Below, piece by piece: positions 43,053 to 53,481 of a stretch of DNA of 64,000 nt (position 1 is the first letter of the stretch; the number at the start of each line of letters is the position of its first letter). The position numbers were made by a program, and so were the translations under genes. The stretch is taken from NCBI RefSeq assembly GCF_001017435.1, contig NZ_CP011371.1:3596001-3660000 (forward strand), read 5' to 3'. A model generated the notes under the pieces. It saw nothing but the letters and a program-made list of their open reading frames with translations, did not search any database and was not told the DNA's origin. The DNA is from Caldimonas brevitalea (GTDB lineage: Bacteria; Pseudomonadota; Gammaproteobacteria; Burkholderiales; Burkholderiaceae_C).

Positions 43053-45194
43053 TCACGCCGAGGAGCGCCCCTTGTGGCCGGCGCCCTGCGGCGCGGCGGG
43101 CGGCGGCAGGTCGAGCTGGATCGGCTCGAATTCGATCAAGTGGCTCGGCCGGCCCTCCGACGCCACCACGGCCTCGTGGTCGTCGTCGTCGATGTCGAGC
43201 GACAGGTCCACGTCGTTCGAGGGCATCGGCCCGGTGTACGGCCGCACCGGGGTGGTGGCCGTCAATGGTTCGAGCACGGTGTGCGAAAAACCGCTGTGGT
43301 CGTCCAGCGGCAGCAACAGGTCCACGCGGTCCGGCTCTGCCTGAGCCGGCCCGGTGGGGCCGGGTTCGACGCGGTCGCGCGCGACCGAGTACAGCATCAA
43401 CAGCTCCCGGTAGGCGGGCAGCTCGAACGTCGTCGAGGCCGCGTCGCGGCGCAGCAACGAGGCCTGCAAGACCTCCAGGGCCCGGTTGGGCGTTTCCCAG
43501 AGGGCCTGCAAGCGTGAGATCACGGTCGGGTAGTCCTCCAGCGAACGGCCGTCAGACAGCGCTTCCTCCCAGGGCGGGGCGTAGGCATTGAAGCGGTGGT
43601 TGAACTGTTCGCGCACCTCCTCGTAGGCCTGGTGGTCGCCGCGCCGCTGGTAGATCTCCATCAGCTTCAGATAGGGCAAGGGACTGGCGTCGGGGCGCTC
43701 GGCCACATGCCCGATCAACAGGTCGATGGCCGCGTCCTCCTGGCCTAGCGCCACGAAAAACTCGGCTTGCTGTTCCAGGTCGATCAACTCTTCGACCGAC
43801 ACGGTGGTGCCGACCGCCAGTTCGTCACCGTAGCGTCCGGCCGGCGCGCCGCCCCCCTTCGCCGGAGCCGCAGCCGGCACCAACGTGCCGCTCGGCCGGT
43901 CTTCGGGTGGCAGCGCTGGCGCAGCGTCTTGCAGGCTCGGCGGCGCCGAAGGCAGGACCACCGGCGGCGTCGCCTGCGGTGGCGCGGGCGGGGGGCGATC
44001 GTCTTCGGCTGCCAGCGGCGCTGGCGCGCTGACGAGCGGCGCAGCCGGCGAGGGACGCGGCACCGTGGTCTGGCGCGCACCTGCATCGTCATCCGGGTCG
44101 ACAGCCCGAGACCGCCGGCCCGCGTCGTCGGCCAGGCCGGACGGCGCCCACCAGACCCTTGGGCCGGCCCTGCGCCTGGCCCGCAGGGCGGCCACCAGCG
44201 CCAGCGCGAGCAACACGCACAGCCCCGCCAAGGCGTAGACCCACCAGGCCGGGCGGCGTGCCGCGGGCGCCTGGCCCAGCTGCGCCTGCAGCGCGGTGAG
44301 GCTGCGGCGCGTTTCGGCCGCTTCCTGGCGCAGCTGCGCCAATTCCTGTTCCAGCTGCTGCACCCGCTCGCTCGCGCGTGCCATCTGCTCGGGCGAGCTG
44401 TTCAGCGCCTGCCAGGTGGCGGCCGCGGCCTTGCGCTGGGCCTCGCTGCTGGGCGGCGTCGACGACAACTGCTGTGACGGACGCAGCGCCAGGGCGGTGC
44501 TGGGCTCGGGCTCCAACGGGTCGAGCTGCAATCGCGGTTGGGTGGCACTGGGGGCGCTGGCCGCCGCCGCGGTATCGGCCGCGCCAGGTGCTTGCGCCAC
44601 GGCGGCGGCCCCGCTGCGACGGGGCGCACGCTTGCGCGCCGGACGCGCCTCGGCCACCGCACTCGGTTCGGCCGCCTCAATGCCGCCCTCCGCCACGGCG
44701 CGAGCGGCAGGGCGCTGCGCCGGCCGGGGCTTCGCAGCCCCCGGTTGGGCCGGGGCGGCCGTCTCGCTCCGCTGCGACGGCGCGCCCGCCATCACGGGCG
44801 CCGGCGGCGGCGCCACGGTCGGCGGATCGGCAAAGGCGACGAATTTGCGCGACACGCGCGAGATGCAGCCGGCCGTGACGTCGACGGTGACGATGGGCTC
44901 CTGCACCGCCTGGTGCGTGGTCAGGTGCAAGGTCCATTCGCCGGACACGGCTCCCGGGACGGTGCGCAACAGGAATGCCGACGACGGCAGCGGCACATCG
45001 CCCACCATCACCTCGGCGTTGACACACTCGGAAGAGAACCCGTCGCTCGCGTCGGAGCGGATCGTCACAGTCAGTTCGAGCGGACGGCCCAGCACCGCGG
45101 TGGTCCGGGCGTCGCCCAATCCCAAAGCCGTAGCGTTTGCACAGGCCGCCAGCCAGACAACAGCAGCAGTCAGCCGGGTGCAGACTTTATTCAT
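43053..45194 (-). CDS. FimV/HubP-type peptidoglycan-linked polar protein
   Basis: A 713-residue FimV-like protein. It has a signal peptide and an N-terminal beta-domain (LGLGDARTTAVLGRPLELTVT). A long Pro/Ala-rich linker and a coiled-coil (MARASERVQQLEQELAQL) follow, then a single membrane helix (WWVYALAGLCVLLALALVAAL). The cytoplasmic C-terminal part is acidic, with a TPR-like FimV segment (DLEQQAEFFVALGQEDAAI). FimV/HubP proteins organise the cell pole and type IV pili or type II secretion. It does not carry a clear LysM domain. It is a single gene, convergent with the aminotransferase. Confidence 0.82.
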   Translation of the reverse strand: MNKVCTRLTAAVVWLAACANATALGLGDARTTAVLGRPLELTVTIRSDASDGFSSECVNAEVMVGDVPLPSSAFLLRTVPGAVSGEWTLHLTTHQAVQEPIVTVDVTAGCISRVSRKFVAFADPPTVAPPPAPVMAGAPSQRSETAAPAQPGAAKPRPAQRPAARAVAEGGIEAAEPSAVAEARPARKRAPRRSGAAAVAQAPGAADTAAAASAPSATQPRLQLDPLEPEPSTALALRPSQQLSSTPPSSEAQRKAAAATWQALNSSPEQMARASERVQQLEQELAQLRQEAAETRRSLTALQAQLGQAPAARRPAWWVYALAGLCVLLALALVAALRARRRAGPRVWWAPSGLADDAGRRSRAVDPDDDAGARQTTVPRPSPAAPLVSAPAPLAAEDDRPPPAPPQATPPVVLPSAPPSLQDAAPALPPEDRPSGTLVPAAAPAKGGGAPAGRYGDELAVGTTVSVEELIDLEQQAEFFVALGQEDAAIDLLIGHVAERPDASPLPYLKLMEIYQRRGDHQAYEEVREQFNHRFNAYAPPWEEALSDGRSLEDYPTVISRLQALWETPNRALEVLQASLLRRDAASTTFELPAYRELLMLYSVARDRVEPGPTGPAQAEPDRVDLLLPLDDHSGFSHTVLEPLTATTPVRPYTGPMPSNDVDLSLDIDDDDHEAVVASEGRPSHLIEFEPIQLDLPPPAAPQGAGHKGRSSA

Positions 45195-45412
45195 GCGTGC
45201 GTTGGTGACATCTTGAAACCAACTCTAGCACGGCCGCCTGGGAATGCGCTGAAAGCGGTGGGAGGGGTGGTGCACCAGAGCGCACGGCGACGGCAGGGGC
45301 ACCCGCGTCAGGCGGCGCCGGTACGGCAGGGTCATGCACAATCGTGCAGGCCAGGGCCCCGGGGACCGTCCCGCGCCGGGGCCATGTTGCTTGAATCACC
45401 AAATACTGCACG

Positions 45413-46192
45413 ATGCCGAGCGAACTGCAAACTGAACGCCAGGATCGTACCCTGGTCCTCACACTTCACGATCCCGATACCCGCAACGCGTTGTCGGAGG
45501 AGATCATGGCGGCCGGCGTCGAGGCGCTGAATGTGGCTGAGTCGTCGGACGAGGTGCGCTGCGTCGTGCTCACCGGCGCCAACGGCACCTTCTGCTCGGG
45601 CGGCAATTTGCAGCAGCTGTCGCGCAACAGCCGGCTCGGGCCCGAGGTCCAGACCCAGCGCCTGGACCGGTTCCACCGCTGGATCGAGGCCATCCGCACC
45701 TTTCCGAAGCCCGTCATCGCGGCGGTCGAAGGCGCGGCGGCGGGCGGCGGTTTCTCGCTGGCGATGGCCTGCGACATGGTGGTCGCCTCGCGCGACGCGC
45801 GCTTTTCGCTCGCCTACCACCGCATCGGCCTGTCGCCCGACGGCGGAGCGACCTGGCAGCTGATGCAGTTGTTGCCCCGCCCGCTCGCCACCGAAATGCT
45901 GTGGCTGTCCGAGCCGGTCGAGGCCGAGCGGCTGCACGCCCACGGTGTTGTCAATCGAGTGACAGACAAAGGCCAGGCCCTGGCCGAAGCTGTGGCGATC
46001 GCCCAGCGGCTCGCGGGGCTGGCGCCGAACGCGCTGGCCAGCAGCAAAGAGCTGCTGAACCAATGGCCGACCCGCAGCCTGCCCCAACAACTGGACGCCG
46101 AGCGAGACTGTTTTGTCGACAACCTCCTGCACCCCAATGCCGCAGAAGGCATCGCCGCCTTCTTCGAGAAACGGCCGGCGCGCTACCGCTGA
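45413..46192 (+). CDS. Enoyl-CoA hydratase/isomerase family protein
   Basis: A 259-residue crotonase-fold protein. Oxyanion-hole segments are TFCSGGNLQQL and AVEGAAAGGGFSLAM. The catalytic region has the Gly-rich HRIGLSPDGGATW, where one of the two usual Glu residues is replaced by Asp. Such proteins hydrate or isomerise enoyl-CoA thioesters; the substrate is unknown. It is adjacent to a histidine phosphatase gene, whose start touches its stop codon. Confidence 0.88.
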   Translation: MPSELQTERQDRTLVLTLHDPDTRNALSEEIMAAGVEALNVAESSDEVRCVVLTGANGTFCSGGNLQQLSRNSRLGPEVQTQRLDRFHRWIEAIRTFPKPVIAAVEGAAAGGGFSLAMACDMVVASRDARFSLAYHRIGLSPDGGATWQLMQLLPRPLATEMLWLSEPVEAERLHAHGVVNRVTDKGQALAEAVAIAQRLAGLAPNALASSKELLNQWPTRSLPQQLDAERDCFVDNLLHPNAAEGIAAFFEKRPARYR

Positions 46193-46930
46193 GTGCGGAG
46201 GCCCGCGTTGAACGGGCTGCGTCCGCCCCAGCGGCGCCGCATCTACCTGATGCGGCACGGCTCGGTGGACTACTTCCTCGCCGATGGCACCCCGGTCGCA
46301 CCGGACACGGTGCCCCTCAACGACACCGGCCGGCGCCAGGCAGACGCCGCCGGCGAGCTGTTCGCCGCGGCGGGCGTGAGCTTCGACCGGGTGGTGGTGA
46401 GCGGCCTGCCCCGCACGGTGCAGACGGCGGAGCGCGTGCTGGCGGCTGCCTCCCAGACGGCCTCGATCCAACGCGCCCCCCAGCTCGAGGAGATCCGCGG
46501 GGGCCGGCTGGCCGACATTCCCCGTGAGGCGATACGCCAGGCCTTCCTCGGTGCCTTCCAGGGCATGGTGGACGAGTCGGCGCGCTTTTTAGGCGGCGAG
46601 TCCATCGGCGAAATGCTCGACCGGGTGTTGCCGGCCTTCCAGTCGCTGCTTGCCGACGACGGCTGGCAGCAGATGCTGCTGGTGCTGCACGGCGGCGTGA
46701 ACCGGGCGCTGCTGTCGTATGCGCTGTCGGGCCAGCGCTGCTTCCTGGGCCGCATGGAACAGGCGCCGGCCTGCATCAACGTGCTGGACGTCGGCACCGA
46801 TGACGACATGGTGGTGCGGGCCGTCAACCTGGCGCCGACACAGTGGCTGCACGAACGCGAGCGCCACACCACGATGGAGAAGCTGCTGGCGCAGTACCTG
46901 CGCCTGGACGGCAGCTCGCCTCGCAGCTGA
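46193..46930 (+). CDS. Histidine phosphatase (phosphoglycerate mutase-like) family protein
   Basis: A 245-residue phosphatase. The catalytic LMRHGS motif is near residue 20, with NDTGRRQADAAG after it and the second His in LVLHGGVNRALLS. The start could be GTG at 46193, directly after the enoyl-CoA hydratase stop, or TTG at 46208. Such enzymes hydrolyse small phosphates or protein phosphates; the substrate is unknown. Confidence 0.85.
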   Translation: MRRPALNGLRPPQRRRIYLMRHGSVDYFLADGTPVAPDTVPLNDTGRRQADAAGELFAAAGVSFDRVVVSGLPRTVQTAERVLAAASQTASIQRAPQLEEIRGGRLADIPREAIRQAFLGAFQGMVDESARFLGGESIGEMLDRVLPAFQSLLADDGWQQMLLVLHGGVNRALLSYALSGQRCFLGRMEQAPACINVLDVGTDDDMVVRAVNLAPTQWLHERERHTTMEKLLAQYLRLDGSSPRS

Positions 46931-46984
46931 AGCCGCTTCCAGGCCCGTGCGCCGTTGCGCGCCAGGCCGCGGGCGGGTCGCGCT

Positions 46985-47767
46985 TCAGGTGCGGTAGCTC
47001 TGGTCCACCCGATCCAGCCGGCGCAACAAGCCGGGCCAGATCAAATTCCCTGCGCCTTGCCCGCGTGTCACCTGCCGAGCCTGCTGCCCGGCCGTCTCGA
47101 TGATGCGCGGATCGACATGCACCAGTTCGCCACCACCCGCCTGCGCGCGGACTTGGATGGTGCACACGGTCTCGAACAAATACATCGACTGGAAGGCGTC
47201 GGCCACCGACGACCCGACGGTCAGCAAGCCGTGGTTGCGCAGCATGAAGAACTTCTTGTCGCCCAGGTCGCGCACCAGGCGCGGCTTCTCGTCGTCGCGC
47301 AGCGCGACACCTTCGTAGTCGTGATAGGCCAGGCTCGACAGCACGAAGATCGATTGCTGCGACAAGGGCAAAACGCCCTGCTTCTGTGCCGACACCGCGA
47401 TGCCGTTCAAGGTGTGCGTGTGCAGCACACATTGCGCGTCGTGGCGCACCGCATGGATGGCGCTGTGGATCGTAAAACCGGCCGGGTTGATCTCGAACGG
47501 CGTGTCGTCGATCTTGCGGCCCTGCATGTCGATCTTGACGAGACTGGACGCGGTGATCTCGTCGAACAGTAAACCGTAGGGGTTGATCAGGAACTGGTCA
47601 TCGGTGCCCGGCACGCGGGCCGTGATGTGGGTAAACACCAGGTCGTCCCAGTGAAACAGGGCCACCAAACGATAGGCCGCCGCGAGATCGACACGTGTTT
47701 GCCATTCCGCTTCGCTGACGCTGTTTCGGCGTGACGGGATATGCAATGCAGTGGGGTCGGAAGTCAT
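46985..47767 (-). CDS. Class II aldolase/adducin-domain protein
   Basis: A 260-residue class II aldolase-fold protein. Zinc ligands are the two His in LHTHTLNG and a His in RNHGLLTVG, and the FTHITARVPG segment opens the domain. Family members are aldolases or epimerases of sugar phosphates or decarboxylases; the substrate is unresolved. It is divergent from a Crp/Fnr-type regulator with 76 bases between the starts, which probably regulates it. Confidence 0.85.
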   Translation of the reverse strand: MTSDPTALHIPSRRNSVSEAEWQTRVDLAAAYRLVALFHWDDLVFTHITARVPGTDDQFLINPYGLLFDEITASSLVKIDMQGRKIDDTPFEINPAGFTIHSAIHAVRHDAQCVLHTHTLNGIAVSAQKQGVLPLSQQSIFVLSSLAYHDYEGVALRDDEKPRLVRDLGDKKFFMLRNHGLLTVGSSVADAFQSMYLFETVCTIQVRAQAGGGELVHVDPRIIETAGQQARQVTRGQGAGNLIWPGLLRRLDRVDQSYRT

Positions 47768-47822
47768 CAGCTGTCTCCTATGTGATAGTGGGTGGAAAAT
47801 ACGCCGCGCAGCGCCTTTATCC

Positions 47823-47840
47823 TTGTCACTTCAGCGACAA
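47823..47840. promoter_or_regulatory. Candidate Crp/Fnr-type operator
   Basis: TTGTC-N8-GACAA is an inverted repeat three bases before the ATG of the Crp-family gene. Such a position would suit autoregulation. It diverges from the E. coli CRP consensus, so the call is weak. Confidence 0.35.
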
Positions 47841-47843
47841 AAC

Positions 47844-48548
47844 ATGAATAGCCCCATTCTTACAATCGCCGAACGCAACACGATCGAATCCGGCCCGTGG
47901 TTTTCAAAGTTGTCGCCAGTTCTGCGCTCCGCCATTTTGTCGAGATCGACGGTGCGGCGCGTTCCCGACGGTGCCATGTTGTCTTCGAGGGGACAACCGG
48001 CCGACGAATGGATCGGTGTGGCACGCGGTGCCGTGCGGGTCAGCTCGGTGTCATTGTCGGGCAAGCAGATCACGCTGACCTATGTGGAGCCTGGCACGTG
48101 GTTCGGCGACATCGCCTTGTTCGACGGGCTGCCGCGCACACACGACGCGAATGCACATGGCGAGACGACCTTGCTGGTGGTGCGCAAGCCCGACTTCAAG
48201 GACTTGCTGCAGCAGCACAGCGAGCTGTACGAGGCCTTGTTGCGGCTCAATTGCCGACGATTGCGGCTGATGTTCAATGTGGTCGAGGACCTGAACACCT
48301 TGCCGCTGGCCGCACGCCTGGCCAAGCAGTTGCTGCTGCTGGCGCGCAGCTATGGCATCTCCCAGGGCGAGGAGATCCGCATCGGGCTGCAATTGGCACA
48401 GGAAGATCTGGCCCAGCTGCTCGGCGCGTCGCGCCAGCGGGTCAACCAGGAATTGAAATCCTTCGAACGCGAAGGTGCAGTACGCATCGAGCCCACCCGA
48501 CTGGTGGTGCTCTCGAAAGAGAAACTGATGGCGATCGCGGAGGGCTGA
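47844..48548 (+). CDS. Crp/Fnr-family transcriptional regulator
   Basis: A 234-residue regulator. An N-terminal cyclic nucleotide-binding-type beta-barrel (GAMLSSRGQPADEWIGVARGAVRV, then the YVEPGTWFGDIALFDGLPRTHDA loop) is followed by a C-terminal winged HTH (EDLAQLLGASRQRVNQELKSFEREG). There is no N-terminal cysteine cluster, so it is not a classic FNR oxygen sensor. ATG at 47844 follows a possible operator; a longer in-frame start lies in the divergent gene. The effector is unknown. Confidence 0.88.
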   Translation: MNSPILTIAERNTIESGPWFSKLSPVLRSAILSRSTVRRVPDGAMLSSRGQPADEWIGVARGAVRVSSVSLSGKQITLTYVEPGTWFGDIALFDGLPRTHDANAHGETTLLVVRKPDFKDLLQQHSELYEALLRLNCRRLRLMFNVVEDLNTLPLAARLAKQLLLLARSYGISQGEEIRIGLQLAQEDLAQLLGASRQRVNQELKSFEREGAVRIEPTRLVVLSKEKLMAIAEG

Positions 48549-48600
48549 CCCAGGTCACGGCGTCCCCGCATCGCTTCTGTCACCACGGAAGCCAACACTG

Positions 48601-49677
48601 ATGGACGCCTACACCGGAACCCGCCCCGTCGCCGAGCAACACGCCTTCGACATCGGGGCCCTCACCACCTACCTGCAACAACACCTGCCGGGCTTCGAAG
48701 GCCCGCTGACGGTGGAGCAGTTCAAAGGGGGGCAATCCAACCCCACCTACAAACTCGTGACGCCCGGGCGCAGCTACGTGATGCGCGCCAAGCCGGGCCC
48801 GGTGGCCAAGCTGCTGCCCTCGGCGCATGCGATCGAGCGCGAGTTCACCGTGATGAAAGCGCTGCACGGCACCGAGGTGCCGGTGGCGCAGATGCATTTG
48901 CTGTGTGAAGACGAAGCCATCATCGGCCGCGCCTTCTACGTGATGGAGTTTGTCGAAGGCCGCGTGCTGTGGGAGCAGTCGCTGCCCGGCATGACGCGCG
49001 AAGAGCGCGGCCAGATCTACGACGAGATGAACCGCGTGATCGCGGCGCTGCACAACGTCGACGTCGAAGCACGCGGCCTGGCCGGTTACGGCAAGCCAGG
49101 CAATTATTTCGAGCGCCAGATCGGCCGCTGGACCAAGCAGTACCTGGCCTCGGTGACCGAGCCGATCGACGCCATGGAGCGGCTGATCGAATGGCTGCCG
49201 GCGCACATCCCGGCGAGTGCCCGCGACGACAGCCAGGTGTCGGTGGTGCACGGCGACTACCGGCTCGACAACCTGATCTTCCACCCCGAAGAACCGCGCG
49301 TGCTCGCGGTGCTCGACTGGGAGCTGTCGACCATCGGCCATCCGCTGGCCGACTTCAGCTACCACAGCATGGCCTGGCACATCCCGCCCGGCGCCTTCCG
49401 CGGCATCGGCGGGCTCGACCATGAAGCGCTCGGCATCCCGAGCGAACGCGAGTACGTGCGCCGCTATTGCGAGCGGACCGGGCGCGCCAACCCCGATGCG
49501 GTGATGGCCGACTGGAACTTCTACCTCGCCTACAACCTGTTCCGCATCGCCGGCATCTTGCAAGGCATCGCCAAGCGCGTGGTCGACGGCACCGCCTCGA
49601 GCGCACAAGCCAAGCAGGCTGCGGCCGGTGCTCGCCCGATGGCCGAAATGGCCTGGACCTTCGCCCGCAACGCCTGA
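48601..49677 (+). CDS. Phosphotransferase (APH-like) adjacent to acyl-CoA dehydrogenase
   Basis: A 358-residue aminoglycoside-phosphotransferase-fold kinase. The nucleotide loop region FKGGQSNPTYKLVTP, Lys of VMRAKPGP, the catalytic loop VVHGDYRLDNLIF and the metal-binding DWELSTIGHPLADFSY are all present. This subgroup is found with acyl-CoA dehydrogenase genes, and in animals is fused to one in ACAD10/ACAD11, where it phosphorylates 4-hydroxyacyl-CoA. The neighbour encoded 82 bases downstream is such a dehydrogenase. A 4-hydroxy-acid role is an inference from that pairing. Confidence 0.85.
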   Translation: MDAYTGTRPVAEQHAFDIGALTTYLQQHLPGFEGPLTVEQFKGGQSNPTYKLVTPGRSYVMRAKPGPVAKLLPSAHAIEREFTVMKALHGTEVPVAQMHLLCEDEAIIGRAFYVMEFVEGRVLWEQSLPGMTREERGQIYDEMNRVIAALHNVDVEARGLAGYGKPGNYFERQIGRWTKQYLASVTEPIDAMERLIEWLPAHIPASARDDSQVSVVHGDYRLDNLIFHPEEPRVLAVLDWELSTIGHPLADFSYHSMAWHIPPGAFRGIGGLDHEALGIPSEREYVRRYCERTGRANPDAVMADWNFYLAYNLFRIAGILQGIAKRVVDGTASSAQAKQAAAGARPMAEMAWTFARNA

Positions 49678-49758
49678 AGCCGAGGCCGGCCCAAGGCGCC
49701 GCTCCAGCCCAGCCGGCGCCAGTTTCGCCCCTTATCGTTTTCCCACCACGGAGATCCC

Positions 49759-50976
<1,218 letters not shown>

Positions 50977-50986
50977 GGCAGCACCG

Positions 50987-51005
50987 GGCCGCCGTGGCGG
51001 CGGCC
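50987..51005 (+). terminator. Candidate hairpin after the acyl-CoA dehydrogenase gene
   Basis: GGCCGCC-GTGGC-GGCGGCC forms a 7-bp GC stem ten bases after the stop codon. There is no T-tract, so efficiency is uncertain. Confidence 0.35.
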
Positions 51006-51205
51006 TCATAAGGCGCGCCGGGCAGCCACCGGCATGTGGGGCACGGGTCGTCCGGCCCTCCCCGTCATGCGGGCGGCGCACGGTCTGCCTGACATGGTTT
51101 GTTCACATCGGAAGCAACCGTGCTCGCGGCGGTCGCCGCTCAGCGACCACCCCCTTGCCTCGCCGGCCAGCGGCGCCTTCTCGGCGCTCCCCGGCCTGGT
51201 CAGGT

Positions 51206-51970
51206 TCACTTCGGCTTGTGCGGCGGCTGCTGCGCCTCGATCGGCAACTCGATGTGCGAGTCGGTATGCCACGCGATCGACGTCGTGCTGAGCCACGAGC
51301 CGTCGGTGTCTTCTTCCCACTGCGCCATCGCATCCTTGGCGCGGTCTGCCGCAAGGCGGAACAGCTCCACCACCTCTTCCATCAGCGACAGCGGCAGCGT
51401 CGGCAAGCGCATGCGCAGGTAGAGGCGCCCGCGCAGCGTCATCAGCACGAAGGGAATGCCCTCGAGCGACGTGACCGGCAGCACGGCGAGCCGCTCGCCG
51501 AAGGCACCCTGCACCCATGCCGATGCGGCATGCGGCGCGTTGGACACCATCCCGTAATGGAGCTTGAGCGCCGGCGTCGACGGCAGCGCGACCTTGGGAT
51601 ACATCGCCAGCCAGCGCATCTCCTCGGGCGACGCCGTGTCGATGTGCGTTTCGACGCGCTTGGTGAAGCGCTCGAACGCCGCGGCTTCGAGTTTGTCTTT
51701 CAGCAAACGCGTCACGAGCAGCACGTTGAGCGTGGGCGGCAAATGCAGCTCCATGCGCATGCGCAATTCCAGGCCGTCGATATAGCTGCGCTGCGGCGGC
51801 CCGTATTCGAGCCGCCAGCGCTGCCCGTCGAAATCGCCTTCGATCAGCAACTTCAAGGACTCGCGGTCGCGCCGCATTTGATAGCCCCGGTCCTGGGCCC
51901 AGGCCTCGGCGGCCGCGATATCCACGACCCGCCCCGGCCCCCCTAACCAGCGTTTCAGTGCATTGAGCAT
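51206..51970 (-). CDS. Conserved hypothetical protein
   Basis: A 254-residue soluble protein with mixed helix and strand and no signal peptide. Segments such as RGYQMRRDRESLKLLIEGDFDG, YIDGLELRMRMELHLPP and LLVTRLLKDKLEAAAFERFTKRV suggest a single globular domain. No known motif or catalytic residues were recognised. It stands alone between the acyl-CoA dehydrogenase gene and a GST gene. Its family seems limited to Burkholderiales-like genomes, but that is not checked. Confidence 0.65.
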   Translation of the reverse strand: MLNALKRWLGGPGRVVDIAAAEAWAQDRGYQMRRDRESLKLLIEGDFDGQRWRLEYGPPQRSYIDGLELRMRMELHLPPTLNVLLVTRLLKDKLEAAAFERFTKRVETHIDTASPEEMRWLAMYPKVALPSTPALKLHYGMVSNAPHAASAWVQGAFGERLAVLPVTSLEGIPFVLMTLRGRLYLRMRLPTLPLSLMEEVVELFRLAADRAKDAMAQWEEDTDGSWLSTTSIAWHTDSHIELPIEAQQPPHKPK

Positions 51971-52079
51971 CGATTTTCGTACGATGGGAAGCCGGTATGA
52001 ACCGCTCCCGACGGGCTTTTCAACACCCTGCTAGATTCCGGCCTTCCAACCATCAAGAATCCTCACGGAGAAGTGCCAG

Positions 52080-52772
52080 ATGATCGAAGTGTATTCCTGG
52101 GCGACACCGAACGGGCACAAAGTGCACATCATGCTCGAGGAGTGCGGACTCGCCTACAAGGCGATCCCGGTCGACATCGGCGCGGGCCAACAGTTCGAGC
52201 CCGAGTTCCTGAAAATCAGCCCAAACAACAAGATCCCGGCCATCGTCGACCCCGTGGGCCCCGATGGGCAGCCGATCAGCTTGTTCGAGTCGGGGGCCAT
52301 CCTGCTCTACCTGGCATCGAAGACCGGCCGCTTCCTGCCTGCCAGCGACCGCGGCAAGTTCGAGGTGCTGCAATGGCTGATGTTCCAGATGGGCGGGGTC
52401 GGTCCGATGCTCGGGCAAGCCCATCACTTCCGCATCTACGCGCCCGAAAAGCTGCCCTACGCGATCGACCGCTATACCAACGAAGCCAAGCGCCTGTACG
52501 GCGTGATGGACACACGTCTTTCACATAGTAAATATATCGCCGGCGACGAGTACAGCATCGCCGACATCGCGATCTTCCCGTGGCTGCGATCGTGGAAGAA
52601 CCAGGGCATCGATTGGCAGGACTTCCCGCGCTTGAAGGCCTGGTTCAACGAGATTGCCGAACGGCCGGCGGTGCAGCGTGGCGTGGCCGTGCTGGCCAAC
52701 CAGCGCCAGGCGCTCACCGACGACAAGGCGCGCGAGGTGCTGTTCGGCGCACAGCAGTATCAGCGGCGCTGA
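52080..52772 (+). CDS. Glutathione S-transferase family protein (Nu-class, YfcG-like)
   Basis: A 230-residue GST. The N-terminal thioredoxin-like domain has YSWATPNGHKVHIMLEECG with the T-P-N motif of Nu-class enzymes (YfcG/YghU), then NNKIPAIVDP and SLFESGAILLYLA for glutathione binding. An all-helical C-terminal domain follows. Nu-class GSTs have disulfide reductase activity with glutathione. The ATG follows GGAGAAGTG, spaced normally. A small unknown gene follows. Confidence 0.9.
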   Translation: MIEVYSWATPNGHKVHIMLEECGLAYKAIPVDIGAGQQFEPEFLKISPNNKIPAIVDPVGPDGQPISLFESGAILLYLASKTGRFLPASDRGKFEVLQWLMFQMGGVGPMLGQAHHFRIYAPEKLPYAIDRYTNEAKRLYGVMDTRLSHSKYIAGDEYSIADIAIFPWLRSWKNQGIDWQDFPRLKAWFNEIAERPAVQRGVAVLANQRQALTDDKAREVLFGAQQYQRR

Positions 52773-52828
52773 GAGCAACGCCATGACACCCCGTGCTACG
52801 CTTGCAAGGCAGCAAGCATGGAGTGCAG

Positions 52829-53074
52829 ATGCAGACACACAAGCCGGCGCGCTTTCTGGTCTTGATCGAATCGGGGGGGCCCATGGTGGCGCGTCTCTTC
52901 GACGCGCAGAAGGTCCAACTCACGGAGATAGACGCGACCTCGGAAGAAGTCGCCGTGATGACGTCGGGCGTCATGCCGCGCCGCGCCAGTGACGACCCGG
53001 GGTGGGCCGCGGCCCTGCAAGGCCACAGCGCACAGGAACGTCAAGCGGCACTGGTCTTCGACCTGAACCCTTAG
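52829..53074 (+). CDS. Small hypothetical protein
   Basis: An 81-residue protein (start at 52829 after GGAG, five-base spacing; a longer in-frame start at 52793 is less supported). It is mixed strand and helix: RFLVLIESGGPMVARLFDAQ and VQLTEIDATSEEVAVM. No motif is recognised. It lies 56 bases after the GST gene and before tRNA-Arg. A stem with ATTTTG (53170-53194) may end its transcript. Confidence 0.5.
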   Translation: MQTHKPARFLVLIESGGPMVARLFDAQKVQLTEIDATSEEVAVMTSGVMPRRASDDPGWAAALQGHSAQERQAALVFDLNP

Positions 53075-53169
53075 CGAACGCTGAACCACGCCAACATGCG
53101 GACGACCGAGCACTACGTGGAAGGCAAGACCGTTGCGAAGGTCACGCCGGCCCGGTAGTTAGACAACCC

Positions 53170-53194
53170 GCCGATTGTCAGACATCGGCATTTT
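53170..53194 (+). terminator. Candidate terminator
   Basis: GCCGAT-N8-ATCGGC (53170-53189) followed by ATTTTG. It sits 96 bases after the small hypothetical gene on the plus strand. The loop is large and the T-run short. Confidence 0.4.
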
Positions 53195-53223
53195 GTGCAG
53201 TGGCCGCCAAGCCGCATAAACAC

Positions 53224-53300
53224 TGGCCTGCCCGGAGGGACTCGAACCCCCGACCTACTGCTTAGAAGGCAGTTGCTCTATCCAGTTGAGCTACGGGCAG
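53224..53300 (-). tRNA. tRNA-Arg (anticodon TCT)
   Basis: A complete 77-base cloverleaf. The acceptor stem is CTGCCCG/CGGGCAG, with a D-arm GCTC...GAGC. The anticodon stem ACTGC/GCAGT holds the loop CTTCTAA (anticodon TCT). The T-arm GGGGG-TTCGAGT-CCCTC lacks only a minor pair. Discriminator G and an encoded CCA end the molecule. It reads AGA codons. No genomic-island remnant was recognised beside it. Confidence 0.95.
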
Positions 53301-53481
53301 ACTGATCCCGCCGCGCGGTCAGCACGACGAGCAGCGGCATTCTAAGCGCGGCCGATGGCGCCCCGCCACCGCACGTGGGCCCAGTTTCGCCACCCCCTGC
53401 GCGAGCGTAGCTGCGCATCCGACGCATTGCGGTGACTGTGCGCGAGGCAGGCACGGGCACACCCCTTGCCATGCAGGCGAT

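Noticed and set aside
53224..53300. tRNA-Arg as an integration site for a genomic island
   Set aside because: No integrase, direct repeat of the tRNA 3' end or foreign-looking cargo was seen on either side.
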